Shown here piece after piece: positions 45,460-56,474 of a stretch of 64,000 nucleotides of DNA. Location: the NCBI GenBank assembly GCA_027422505.1, contig JAPQWV010000637.1, positions 1 to 64,000 of the forward strand, read 5' to 3'. Numbering within the stretch: position 1 is the stretch's first letter; the number at the start of each line of letters is the position of its first letter. The notes beneath the pieces were generated by a model. It was not told the origin of the DNA, did not search any database, and saw only the letters and a list, made by a program, of their open reading frames with translations. This DNA is from Craterostigma plantagineum. Its lineage: Eukaryota > Streptophyta > Magnoliopsida > Lamiales > Linderniaceae. A program made the position numbers and the translations under genes.

Positions 45460-46000
45460 ATGGCTTTTTCGAGTTCTGATGTATTTGCAGATGGTCAATC
45501 CCACTCTAGGCCACCTCTCTCCGATGGACGAACTATGCAATGTGGAAGAATCGTATGATCGAATTTTCATCGCTGTCGACTACCATCTTTGGGAGACAAT
45601 CACCAATGGACCATATATGGCTACGATAGAAGATGGAAACCCAAAGGTTGCTAAAGAATACACTGCTGATGATAAAAAGGGAATCACGCGAAACACAAAG
45701 GCGAAAGAATGCTCGCATGCGTACTCACACGGGAAGAATACATCCGAGTTAGTTCTTGCTCATCAGCAAAGGCTATGTGGGATATACTCCAAGTTACATA
45801 TGAAGGAACCCAACGAGTTGTGCAAGAAATACTAGCTCTGCTCACTCATCAGTAAGAACTGTTCTCAATGGAATCTGACGTGACTATAAGCAAGATGTAT
45901 GCTAGACTCATGGGAATCATCAACCAAATGTTCTCTCTCGGAAAGAAGGTTCCCGACAGTGAACAAATCGGAAAGATACTGAGATCACTGCCACGAGAAT
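45460..46000 (+). pseudogene. copia gag, truncated by insertion
   Basis: Begins MAFSSSDVFADGQS and shifts frame near 45,530. It continues YDRIFIAVDYHLWETITNGPY, the usual copia gag N-terminal pattern, then a DDKKGITRNTKAKE piece and, in another frame, SKMYARLMGIINQMFSLGKKV and ILRSLPREL. The chromovirus LTR starts directly after the PRE. Stops and frame changes make it a pseudogene. Confidence 0.75.
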
Positions 46001-48363
46001 TGTAATACCTAAGTCTCGTAAGTAAGCCGACCAATAAATATGCATACATTTAATATGCCTTATGTGACTGCATGATACATGTTTTACGATATTATATGTG
46101 CTTATACGACTACATGCTATATGTTGAGGCACTGTGCATAATATATGACTTATGTGACGCGATAAGGACTTAGAAGAAATTTAGATATTATTTATATAGA
46201 CAAGGTAGGCTTCTCGGCGAATGCAAGGAAGAAGGAACTAGTATCGATCGGTTAGAATTAGGGACTAAGAATCGATCGATCATGGCAATGATGACAATCG
46301 ATCGATACATGCACATAAAGGGTAACTTTCACCGAGATTGATAAGTAGAAATTGAATCAGTCGATCGTGCTTATGGAAGAGAGATTCGATCGATAGAAGG
46401 AGACAGATCGACCAATTACAAATAGTCGCCGAACAAAACTAAGAATTAATTGGGAATCGACCGATTGAGGTATAAAAAGTTTCAATAAATGAATAAAACT
46501 AATTCTGACTAAGACTAGAAAATCATTGAATTTAACCAATCTTAGTGTATGTATAGTTAAAAAAAATTGGTATGTAAGAGTTTCTTAGGATAAGAGGTAA
46601 AGTCATTTGCTTAGTCATCTAAAATGTCAAATCAATCACAAACTTCAAAGCTTAATATTATCATATTGATCGAAGGCCATTAGAACAGGAAAACCCTCAC
46701 AAACACATAACACGACCAAAAGAAAGAAAAGAGAAACTAAGAGGAGGATCCATACCAACTTAAGATTTCGGACTCTGGTAAGGAAAATTATTACTTATAA
46801 ACTTTGTAACTTTCAAAGTATAAATTATTTAGCTATACTCTTATAACCTAACGATGCTTATAGAATTTCCATGTACCACAGACGGCAAAACCCTCCGTCT
46901 AAACTTTAGTTCCTGATGATATGTTTATCTAGACTAACGAATTTATTTTAGATAAAATAGTATATTAGCATGCATAGCTTCAAAGATATGATAATCTTGG
47001 AATAGGACGAATGATTTTAGAAAGGAGGAAACCCTAGAATTTCTAAGTTTTGGGTAGAGTGGTTGTATAAATTAAGTTTCGAAGTATATGAGTATGTGAA
47101 GCTTTCGACTGAATGCATAAGGTTGCTTGAACTTTCGAATGAATTGGTAAATTGATGAACTCGGCGATTTTGCACCTCAAATCGGGCGATTCAATGGGGA
47201 AGTGAACTCGGCGAAAGCAAATGTGATATATGAAGAAATTGATCGAAACCTAAGGTAATCGACCAATTTGTTAAGCAAGTGAAGAATCGACCGATTTGGA
47301 GGCTAAAGTATATCGAGCGAAACAAGTTCTACGTATGGGACAAATCGATCGAATGATGGGGCTCGGCGAATGTAAAGTGGACACACGATCGAAAGTAAGG
47401 GTGATGCATGGCCAAATCGGGTAATCTTAAAGCTTGGAGGAAATCGGGCAAAATAAAGACTACTTGGCGATTTCAAGGACTTTTGATCGAAACTTAGCCT
47501 TATGCTATACAAAAATCGACCGAAAGTGAAACTTACCGCCATGCATGGCGCAGTCGGGCGATGGATGCTATAATATACATTAGACGATTGTAAAGATCAC
47601 ATGCAACCAATCGGGCGAATCTTAGATGACTTAACCTTAATTCAACCTATACTAAAATCGAGCGACTTAGGGTTTTAGCAAATTAGCCTAGCCGAAATAA
47701 TTATTTTAACCTAGTTACCCAATTTAGATATGACTTTGATATTTCAATATTTTGTCTAAGGGTCACGAAGTTAGGACGTTTGAAGGCAGTAAGTCAATTA
47801 AGCTTGTACGACAGGTAAGTGGAGTGGAAGTCCCAACTACAACACATAATTGCATGTGTATGAATTATGTGTCTATGTGCTTCCATGATTTTACGTGACT
47901 TCCTACGTGATTTATTTACGTTACATGACGACATGACATGCATATTCACGACATGTTCGTATGCACGCACGATTATAATTAAAGACAGGATACGAGAGCG
48001 TGTATGATACAAGATTGCCTGAGAGCGATAAATAGTCACCGATATGGGCGTCTGATGTCGACTCACAGTTGAGTCACGGCTCTTCTATGCTACCATGGTG
48101 ACTTTTATGTCGCCGCTTTCAATACATGACATGCTCAAGACAAGACATGATTTTAGGGCGAATGCCCTCATGGCGGAACGTGGAACCTGGAGGATGCGAG
48201 CTGGGGGAATAAGCGACACCGATGGTATCTCTGGTGTTGGCTACGTCGGAATAGGCTACCAGTGTGAAGCTCTGCGTGACGTATGAAACCACCTTCGGAT
48301 TGAAAAGACGCCCTAGGGTAAGCCTCTCATGAGTGGGTATTGTCACTTATATATTTATATATC
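46001..48363 (+). repeat. Older chromovirus 5' LTR, left part
   Basis: Starts TGTAATACCTAAGTCTCGTAAG, close to the younger family's TGTAATACCCGAGTCCCGTAAG. The last part (47,800-48,360) follows the younger LTR closely. The middle (about 46,230-47,700) does not; it is filled with ATCGATCG, ATCGACCGA and ATCGGGCGA words. It is broken at 48,363 by the younger element. Confidence 0.85.
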
Positions 48364-51184
48364 TGTAATACCCGAGTCCCGTAAGTAAGCCGGCCAATAA
48401 ATATGCATACATAATATACGACATACGTGACTGCATGATACCTGTCTTACAACATTTTATGTATTTAATTGACTACATGACATATGTTATTTTATTTTAT
48501 ATGATGTATGACTTGAAAAGCAAGGTTGAGATTTAGGAAAATAGTTAACAATTAGGTTGGTAAGGGTCGAATGTAGACAAGAGGGTAATTAGAAAAAATC
48601 GAATAATACCATTTTAATAACTAGCATTAATGAATATAAGTTATTATTAGTATAGTGATTGGGCTGAAATTAAACTTAGACCCAATTGTTGAAGATAAGC
48701 ACGAGTTGCATAAGCATGAGGGAAAGGATAACTTTTGCTTGTCCCATCAACGTATACAATTAGAAAAACTCTTAGAATTTATTAAGAACCTTTCGATAGC
48801 TGACACCTAAGACAATAAGAAAATCCTTATAAACACAGATCGAGCTAAGAAACCAAAAGAAGGGAGGCTTAGAACCAAATTTAAAGCTTCAACTTGGGAG
48901 GGTACAGCTTTATGCATAATTTGTAAATCAATATTAAGTACTGATGTTATACTTAGTAACTCACGTGATTAAGAGTAGGAGACATAAATAAGGTGTAAGA
49001 CATTCCCAGTTTAGGATAGTTTATAAGGAGGATTTCGAATTTTTAGCTGTTTAATGATTTTAGGGTTTTCATGATGTTATGTTAATACGACTGCTTAAGA
49101 ATATATAAGTGCTATGTTTGGAAAGAATAATACAGTAGGAATAAGATGATGAAGAAGTAGGCAGCTTAAAGTAGTCCTAGAGAAAGTAGCAAAGTATAGG
49201 AAGTTTTGGGTATTACGATTTCCAGCTTGGTAAATCTCGAAGCCATATTAGTTGTGTAGGACTGATGTCGAGATCTTCATGAGTGTTTAAATGTCGAAAT
49301 ATCAGTTCTGAAAGTAACTACGAAAGGTTGGTAGAATCTCGAAATATTTGTTACAATGTCGAAACATATCTCGAATTTTGTATAGAAACTCGAGAGTCAT
49401 GTCGGAATTTTGTTGGATATTAACTTTGAAATCTTGTGTAGAAACTCGACATCTTATTTATAATGTCGACATACATCTCGACATTGTGCAAAAGCTTAAC
49501 GTACATCTCGATATTTTGTGTAAAAGCTCGAGATCTATTTAACCCAAGCTCAAGATTTATCTCAAACATGTCGAGATCCACCTTACAAGTCATCTCGAGA
49601 AACAAGTCAAAATCTATGTCGAAATCCCACAATTAAACTCAAGATTTAATTCTAGGTACTGACTTCGAGATATTATATAGAATCTCGAGATCCATATCGA
49701 AATTGTGCATTTTCTAGTAAATATCGAAGTCTTTATATATAATCTCGAAAACACCTATCGAATTTTTTGTGTGTAATGTCGAAACACATTTCGAAATCAT
49801 GTATTGATTCAAATCTCGAAACCTTGTGTATGCTACCTCGAAATCTTGCTCGACATTCTAAAATTGCAATTTCGAAACATATCTCGACATTTTTGAATAT
49901 ACTGTTTTAAGTTCTAAAATTTCAATGTTAAAACATATCTCGAAATCTTGTATCTGTTATTTCGAAATTCATAAAAGTCGAAACTAGGGTTTTCAAACTA
50001 AGCCACTTTCGTGAAACTATAATTAGACTAACAAACCCTAATCTTATATGTTTCTATACATAGGGTTCGAAGGTTAGAGATTTACCATACGATCAAGCTA
50101 ATAGCTAAGAATACCAGGTAAGTGGAAGTCCCAACTGCAACACATAAATGTATGTGCATGAAATTTTATGTTATGTGTTTTTGTGAATTTATGTGACTTC
50201 CTACGTGAATTAATTACGTTACATAACATGCGTAATTTATTTACATTATATGATGGCATGACACGCATATTCATGACATGAGCATATGCACGCACGTTTA
50301 GTACAAAAGGCAGGATATGAGAGCGTGCATGATATAAGATCGCCTGAGAGAGATAAAGATTCACCGATATGGGCGTCTGTGTCGACTCACAGTTGAGTCA
50401 CGGCTCTTCTATGCTACCATGATGACGTCGTATGGCGTTACCTTCAAGACATGACATGTACAAGGCAAGACATGATTTAGGGCTAATGTCCTCATGGCGG
50501 ATTGTGAAACCTAGAGGGTGCGAGCTGAGGGAGTAAGCGACACCGAGGGTATCTCTGGTGTTGACTACCTCATATTAGGCTACCAGTGTGAAGCGTCCGC
50601 GTGGCGTATGAAACCACCTTGGGACAGAAAAGGCGCCCTAGGGTTAGCCTCCCTTGAGTGGGTATTGCCACTGATATGATTATTTATCCCTTGTGGATTC
50701 GAGCTCCATGATGGTGCATAGCAAGATAGCCGAGAGCCCTACATGACAAGACAAGACAAAGAAAATATGAGGTCTAGGGAGCATTGGCGCCTTTGCGAAT
50801 TAGGGCACGTGCATGGCATGCATGGCTTTCACTTACTGAGCTTTATAAGCTCATTCCACGTATTTATGTGTTGTAGGTTCACGGGATCACAGTACGTGAT
50901 CTTTACGAAGGCGAGGCCAATTTTTTAAGCTTCTGGAGGACTTTTGAGGTGGTAGTGTGTACATGGATGCGACCTGAGTGGCGGGCCAATAGATTATTTT
51001 GAACACGCATGCGCACTCTACCTTGTACTATGTCCTAGGAATATTTTGTATTGTACAGAAGGGTTTCCTTTATATAATAAAAGGAAAAATTTTGTACGCA
51101 CTTTCGTATATAAATTTCATTTATATCACATGCAGTCACATGAATTAGTAATAAGAATGGGTGGTGGAAGTCAAGGGCGCCACA
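48364..51184 (+). repeat. Younger chromovirus 5' LTR
   Basis: 2,821 bp, TGTAATACCCGAG to GGGCGCCACA. A core of about 800 bp (49,240-50,000) is dense in CTCGAAAT, CTCGACAT and GTCGAAA words. A TATA-like TTTATATAAT lies at 51,069-51,078, inside the palindromic CCTTTATATAATAAAAGG. The 3' part repeats the older LTR. Confidence 0.92.
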
Positions 51185-51186
51185 TG

Positions 51187-51198
51187 TGGTATCAGAGC
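51187..51198 (+). other. Primer-binding site, younger chromovirus
   Basis: TGGTATCAGAGC, an exact match to the usual initiator tRNA-Met site, two bases after the LTR. Confidence 0.92.
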
Positions 51199-51341
51199 TT
51201 TCGTTGACAAGTTCTGTAGACTGTCCATGTACACACACTCAAAAGCACGGAAGGGGCCTTGCTAGTAAGTTTTATGTTTCTATGAATGTTGTATGTGCGT
51301 AATTTATTAGCCAAAGGGACTATTAGGGTATAGGTAAAAGA

Positions 51342-52340
51342 ATGGGTAGAACACGGGGTGATGGCAGTGGGAGTGCGGACAAAGGCAAGCAACCCGCAAC
51401 TCCTGTCGATAATCGTGATACGGCGATCCTTCAACTGACGGAACTTGTTCGCCAACAATCGGCTCAAATACAAAAGATGATGCAACACCGAAATACGGGC
51501 GGACAATCTAGCAATACGCTCTCAAGCAGAAAGGGTTGAGATAGTAGGGGAAAGATTTCGTAAACTCAATCCCCCAACATTTGAAGATGCCATCGATCCG
51601 ACCGCAGCTGAAGATTGGCTGAGAACGCTGGAAAGTATGTTCCAGTATAGTAGATTCCAGAGGATGAGAAGGTCTTATGTGCTGCCTTCCTGCTGAGGGG
51701 AAGTGCAGGCCACTGGTGGGATATAATTCTTACCTTTGAAGGCCCTGTTACAATGACGTGGGACCGGTTCAAGGAACTCTTTAGGAGCCGTCCCAGTCTG
51801 AGCTCAAAGGATGAATGAATTCATCAATCTACAACAGGGCCCGATGACCATGGCGGAGTACATTAGAAAATTTGAACAGTTGTCTCGATTTGCAGCTCAC
51901 ATGGTGAGCACTGACGCACTAAAAGTGGACCGTTTTCTTGAGGGCTTGAAGCCGGAACGCTATCGAGACGTTAATATGGCCGGACTTCAAGGAGCTACCT
52001 ACGCTCAAGTAGCGGAACGCGCGTTAGTGGTGGTTGAGCTCCGAATCATCCGAGCCCAAGATGCAAAGAGGAAGTTTGTTCAAGGACCGAAATGGAGCGA
52101 AGGCAACCCAAAGAAGCCATTTAACCCTAAGATGGCCATGCCCAATTTCCAGAACCGACCTGGACCCCCACAACAATTCAGTCCTGATCAGGGAAGACCT
52201 CCAATGACCATACCTCCATGTCCCAGGTGCACACGGCGACATCTGGGCGTGTGGTACTCTCAGAATGCAACCTGCTATAAATGTGGCAAGACAGGCCACT
52301 TCTCCAAGGCATGCACGGAAGTTGCATCTGGAAGTCAAGC
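51342..52340 (+). pseudogene. Chromovirus gag with zinc knuckle
   Basis: Starts MGRTRGDGSGSADKGKQ. The frame breaks near 51,530 (SRKG then stop) and the gag core ERFRKLNPPTFEDAIDPTAA continues in another frame, then ends near 51,650. From 51,811 a long open frame gives MNEFINLQQGPMTMAEYIRK, DRFLEGLKPERYRD and the zinc knuckle CYKCGKTGHFSKAC (52,273-52,314). This is the retrotransposon gag domain that builds the particle and binds RNA. Two frameshifts prevent a full Gag. Confidence 0.85.
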
Positions 52341-52379
52341 ACCGGTTCAAGCTAGGCAACCTACAGTACCTGCTAGAGT

Positions 52380-53642
52380 ATACACACTAACTTCTGAGGA
52401 GGCGGAGAACAACCCGTCCGTGGTGGCATGTACTCTCCTTCTCCATTCAACCCCGACATGCATATTAGTTGATTCAGGAGCCACGCATTCATTTGCATCT
52501 ACTAGCTATGTGGCGAGACTCGGGGTTACACCTGACCTAGTTAGCTACGAATACAATGTTACCATCCCTCATGGAACCTCTACGAGAACCAACCAAATCT
52601 TACGAGATAGCCCAATAATAGTGAATGATAGGAACTTACCCGTTGACCTGATAGTCATTCCAATGAGCGATTATGAAGTAATCCTAGGAATGGACTGGCT
52701 ATCGAAGTACGGTGCAATTATTGACTGTAACCGTAAGCAAGTGACATTTAACCTAGAAGACACTGAACCGTTCACGTTCACGGGAACCAGCAAAAGGAAT
52801 AAAATTCCCAAGAGCAATGAAGGCACGTCGTTTAATCAAGACAGGATGCGAAGCTTACCTAATATTCGCGATATTATCCGAGGAATGTGCATCCCCGAAG
52901 TTAGAAGAAGTTCCAGTAGTACAAGATTTTCCCGATGTGTTTCCTGAAGATTTACCCGGACTTCCACCGGATCGGGAGATTCAATTCACAATTGATTTAG
53001 CACCAGGAGCAACACCAATCTCTAAGACACCGTATCTCCTTGCTCCAGCTGAGCTGAAGGAATTAAGGGAGCAACTGGATGAACTGTTACAGAAAGGGTT
53101 CATTCATCCGAGCTTCTCACCATGGGGAGCACCAGTTTTGTTCATTAAGAAGAAAAAAGGATCGTTGCGGCTCTGCATCGATTATAGAGAACTGAACAAG
53201 ATTACGATCAAGAACAAATACCCCCTCCATCGAATTGACGACTTTGACCAATTGCAAGGTGCAACTGTCTTTAGATCAGGATATCACCAGTTGAAGATTC
53301 GAGAAGAGGACGTCCCGAAGACTTGCTTTTAGCACCCGCTACGGACACTACGAATTCTTAGTCATGCCTTTCGGGTTGACTAATGCGCCAGCAGCATTCA
53401 TGGACCTGATGAACCAGATATTCAAGCCATTTCTAGACAGGTGTGTTATCGTATTCATCGATGACATTCTCATCTATTCAAAGACAAAGGAGGAGCATGA
53501 ACAACACTTGAAGATCGTACTGGGAATATTACGAGAAAAGCAGTTGTATGCGAAATTCAAGAAATGCGAGTTCTGGCTCAATCAAGTCGCATTTCTTGGA
53601 CACGTTATTTCAGGAGCTGGAATTTCTGTTGACCCCAGCAAG
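52380..53642 (+). pseudogene. Chromovirus protease and reverse transcriptase, N-terminal part
   Basis: Protease: CILVDSGATHSFAS, with catalytic D-S-G at 52,471-52,479, and YEVILGMDWLSKYGA. A frame change near 52,850-52,920 leads to reverse transcriptase: [35 protein letters not shown], an internal deletion that removes part of the SKIDL region ([10 protein letters not shown]), another frame change near 53,330, then [18 protein letters not shown] and the catalytic FIDDILIYS (FIDD at 53,454-53,465). It is cut after SVDPSK by the MITE. Confidence 0.88.
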
Positions 53643-54342
53643 TAGACATGCCCAACCGCCGGTTAAGTTAACCGGCGGTTAGTAACCGGCGGTTGACGGT
53701 TAGTCCATGGGACTAACCGTAACCTAACCGGCCAGGGGCGGTTGACGGTTAGCCATCCCCGGTTGCCGGTTAACTAACCGCCGGTTAGTCAACCGCCGGT
53801 TAGACGGTTACCGGCGGCTAAACCGCCGGTTATTTTTTTATTTTTTTTTTATTTTTTAATTTTTTTTAAATTTTTTGTTTTGCAATTTACTATAAAGTTA
53901 AATGAATTTTCGGTGTATTTTCGTTCCTATTTTACTATTTTGATATAAAATTTTAAATATAATAAATTTTACGAATCATGAAATATATTACGAAATTTTA
54001 ATGCAATATAAAATACATAGTTTCAAAAATTTCTAAATAATTAGTATTAATATTAGTAAAGTTACATAGTATTTCTAATATTAATATGAGTGAATTAAAA
54101 TAGTATAATTTTATTTTTTATTATTTTTTTATTTAAGGTTATAACCGCCGGTTAACCGCCTAACCGCCGGTTAATAACCGGCGGTTGGCGGTTGGGGAAA
54201 ACCCCTAACCGCCCCGTAGCCGGCCGGTGACGGTTGCCGGTTACGGTTACCGGCCGGTTACGGTTATAACCGTAACCGGCGGTTAAATAACCGCCGGTTA
54301 GACGGTTCAACCGTCGGTTACGGTTAAAATTGGGCATGTCTA
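53643..54342. mobile_element. hAT MITE made of CCGGCGGTTA words, inserted in pol
   Basis: Exactly 700 bp with a 13-bp TIR TAGACATGCCCAA/TTGGGCATGTCTA and a perfect 8-bp duplication CCAGCAAG (53,635-53,642 and 54,343-54,350), the hAT size. Both subterminal parts (53,656-53,830 and 54,140-54,325) consist of many copies of TAACCGCCGGTTA-type words, each nearly self-complementary. The centre (about 53,830-54,140) is AT-rich. No coding capacity. Confidence 0.93.
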
Positions 54343-56448
54343 CCAGCAAGATCGAGGCTATTAATAACTGGCCTCAACCGACGAACGTGACAGAAATACG
54401 AAGTTTTCTTGGACTAGCCCGATATTATCGGAAGTTCATCAAGGATTTCTCGAAGATTGCATCAACCCTGACAAAGCTAACGAAGAAGAATACTCCATTT
54501 CAATGGAACGAAGCTTGCGAGCAGAACTTTCAGGAACTTAAGCGACGACTCACAACGGCACCACTGCTAACTATCCCCATAGGAACTGGAGGATTTTCTG
54601 TTTACAGTGACGCGTCTACGAATGGCCTCGGATGCGTTCTAATGCAAAACGGGAACGTAGTTGCATATGCTTCCCGACAGCTAAAGGATTATGAGAAGAA
54701 TTATCCAACGCAGGACTTAGAACTTGCTGCCGTCGTTTCGCTCTCAAGATCTGGAGACATTACTTATACGGCGAGCGATGCGAGATTTTCACTGACCTAA
54801 GAGTCTCAAATACTTCTTCACCCAGAAGGAGTTGAACATGAGGCAGAGACGATGGTTGGAACTGGTTAAAGACTACAATTGTGTAATTAGCTACCACCCG
54901 AGAAAAGCAAACGTAGTGGCGGCCGCAAGACTGTGAACACAGAGTTACAAAGGCTCGAAGTGGAATTAATACCAATGGGTGAGATTGAGACAAGACTAGC
55001 AGTGCTAACACTTCGACCTACATTGATGGAGCAGATTACGAAGGCCCAGGAGAACGATGAATTATATCTGAAAATCAGAGAAGCTCCTATAGACCAAAGG
55101 TCCTCAGACTTCACCATACGGGATGATGGGAGTTTATACTACAGAAGTCGTTTATATGTTCCTAACGACACTGAACTCCGAAAGACTGTCATGACGGAAG
55201 CTCATACCATCGTTTATTCTATCCACCCCGGAGCAACAAAAATGTAGAGATCTACGAACCAACTATTGGTGGCCAGGAAACGAGAAATAGCAACATTTGT
55301 AAGCCAATGTCTGACATGCCAACAGATAAAGGCGGAGCACGAACAACCTACAGGAACCTTGCACCTGCCAGTACCTGAATGGAAGTGGGATCACATTACG
55401 TTGGACTTCGTTGTCGGCCTGCCTAAGACCGTGAAAAGCCACGACACTATATGGATCATCGTTGATCGATTGACCAAGTCTGCCCACTTTCTGCCTATCA
55501 GTTCAAAATTTCAGTGGAACGATACGCGGAACTATATATTCAAGAAATAGTACGACTTCACGGAGCTCCAATTTCGATTATTTCCGATCGGGATTCGAGG
55601 TTCTTATCCAAGTTCTGGATGAGTTTGCAGAAGGCCATGGGAACCAAGTTATCATTCAGTACTGCCTACCATCCTCAGACAGACGGGTAGTCTGAACGAA
55701 CAATCCAGACGTTGGAAGACATGCTAAGAGCATGCGTGCTCGACCTTAAAGAAAATTGGAGCCAATACCTTCCGTTGATTGAATCTCCTACAACAATAGT
55801 TTCCATGCAACAATCGGAATGGCTCCATATGAAGCTCTATACGGACGCAAATGCAAATCTCCAATCCATTGGGATGAGGTCGGAGAACGAGCAATACTAC
55901 GCCCTGATCTAGTGCAAGAAATGACGGAAGCAATATTGAAGGTAAGGGAATGGATGAAAACGGCTCAAAGCAGACAGAAAAGCTACACAGACCACAAGTG
56001 TAGACCACTGGAGTTCCAAGTAGATGACTTCGTATTTTTGAAAGTGTCCCCAATGAAAGGCGTGAAGCAATTTGCGAAAAGGGCAAGCTAAGCCCGAGAT
56101 ATAGAGGACCTTCGAATCCTTAAGAAGGTTGGCGAAGTTGCATACCAACTTGAATTACCAAATTCGCTAGCTCAAGTGCACGATGTCTTTTACGTATCGA
56201 CGCTACGAAAATACGTCGCAAATCCAAGCCATGTGTTGAACACTACAAATCTTCATCAACAGCTCAAGCCAGATTTGAGTTATGAGGAAAAGCCAGTGGA
56301 AATCCTAATGTATGATATGAAACGATTATGGAATAAAGAGATTCCATTAGTCAAAGTATTATGGCAGAATCAGTCCACGGAAGAAGCTACATGGGAACGG
56401 GAAGATGATATGAGAAACCGCTACCCTGAGCTATTTCTCCCTACCTGA
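54343..56448 (+). pseudogene. Chromovirus RNase H, integrase and chromodomain-like end
   Basis: Resumes after the MITE with [20 protein letters not shown] and [17 protein letters not shown]. RNase H has [18 protein letters not shown] and [19 protein letters not shown], with a frameshift near 54,740; the usual ADALSR stretch is partly deleted near 54,915. Integrase has a zinc-binding H..H/CLTCQQ pattern, core WDHITLDFVVGLP and [12 protein letters not shown], and [19 protein letters not shown], where a Gln codon became TAG. The end, SYEEKPVEILMYDMKRLWNK and VLWQNQSTEEATWEREDDM, is the chromodomain-like tail that in chromoviruses guides integration to heterochromatin. The final stop is at 56,446-56,448, close to the PPT. 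Confidence 0.88.
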
Positions 56449-56462
56449 TTGAAATCCCTTTT

Positions 56463-56474
56463 AAGGGGGGAGGA
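56463..56474 (+). other. Polypurine tract, younger chromovirus
   Basis: AAGGGGGGAGGA directly before the 3' LTR start TGTAATACCC. Confidence 0.9.

Larger units (their letters stand above)
43855..46000 (+). mobile_element. SIRE-like copia element, 5' part, inserted in copia pol
   Basis: A 1,547-bp 5' LTR (43,855-45,401), a primer site and a decayed gag. The insertion point splits the RT of the minus-strand copia; the 5 bp before the LTR are CTTGG. The element is itself cut at 46,000 by the older chromovirus, so its remainder lies to the right of the window. Confidence 0.8.
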
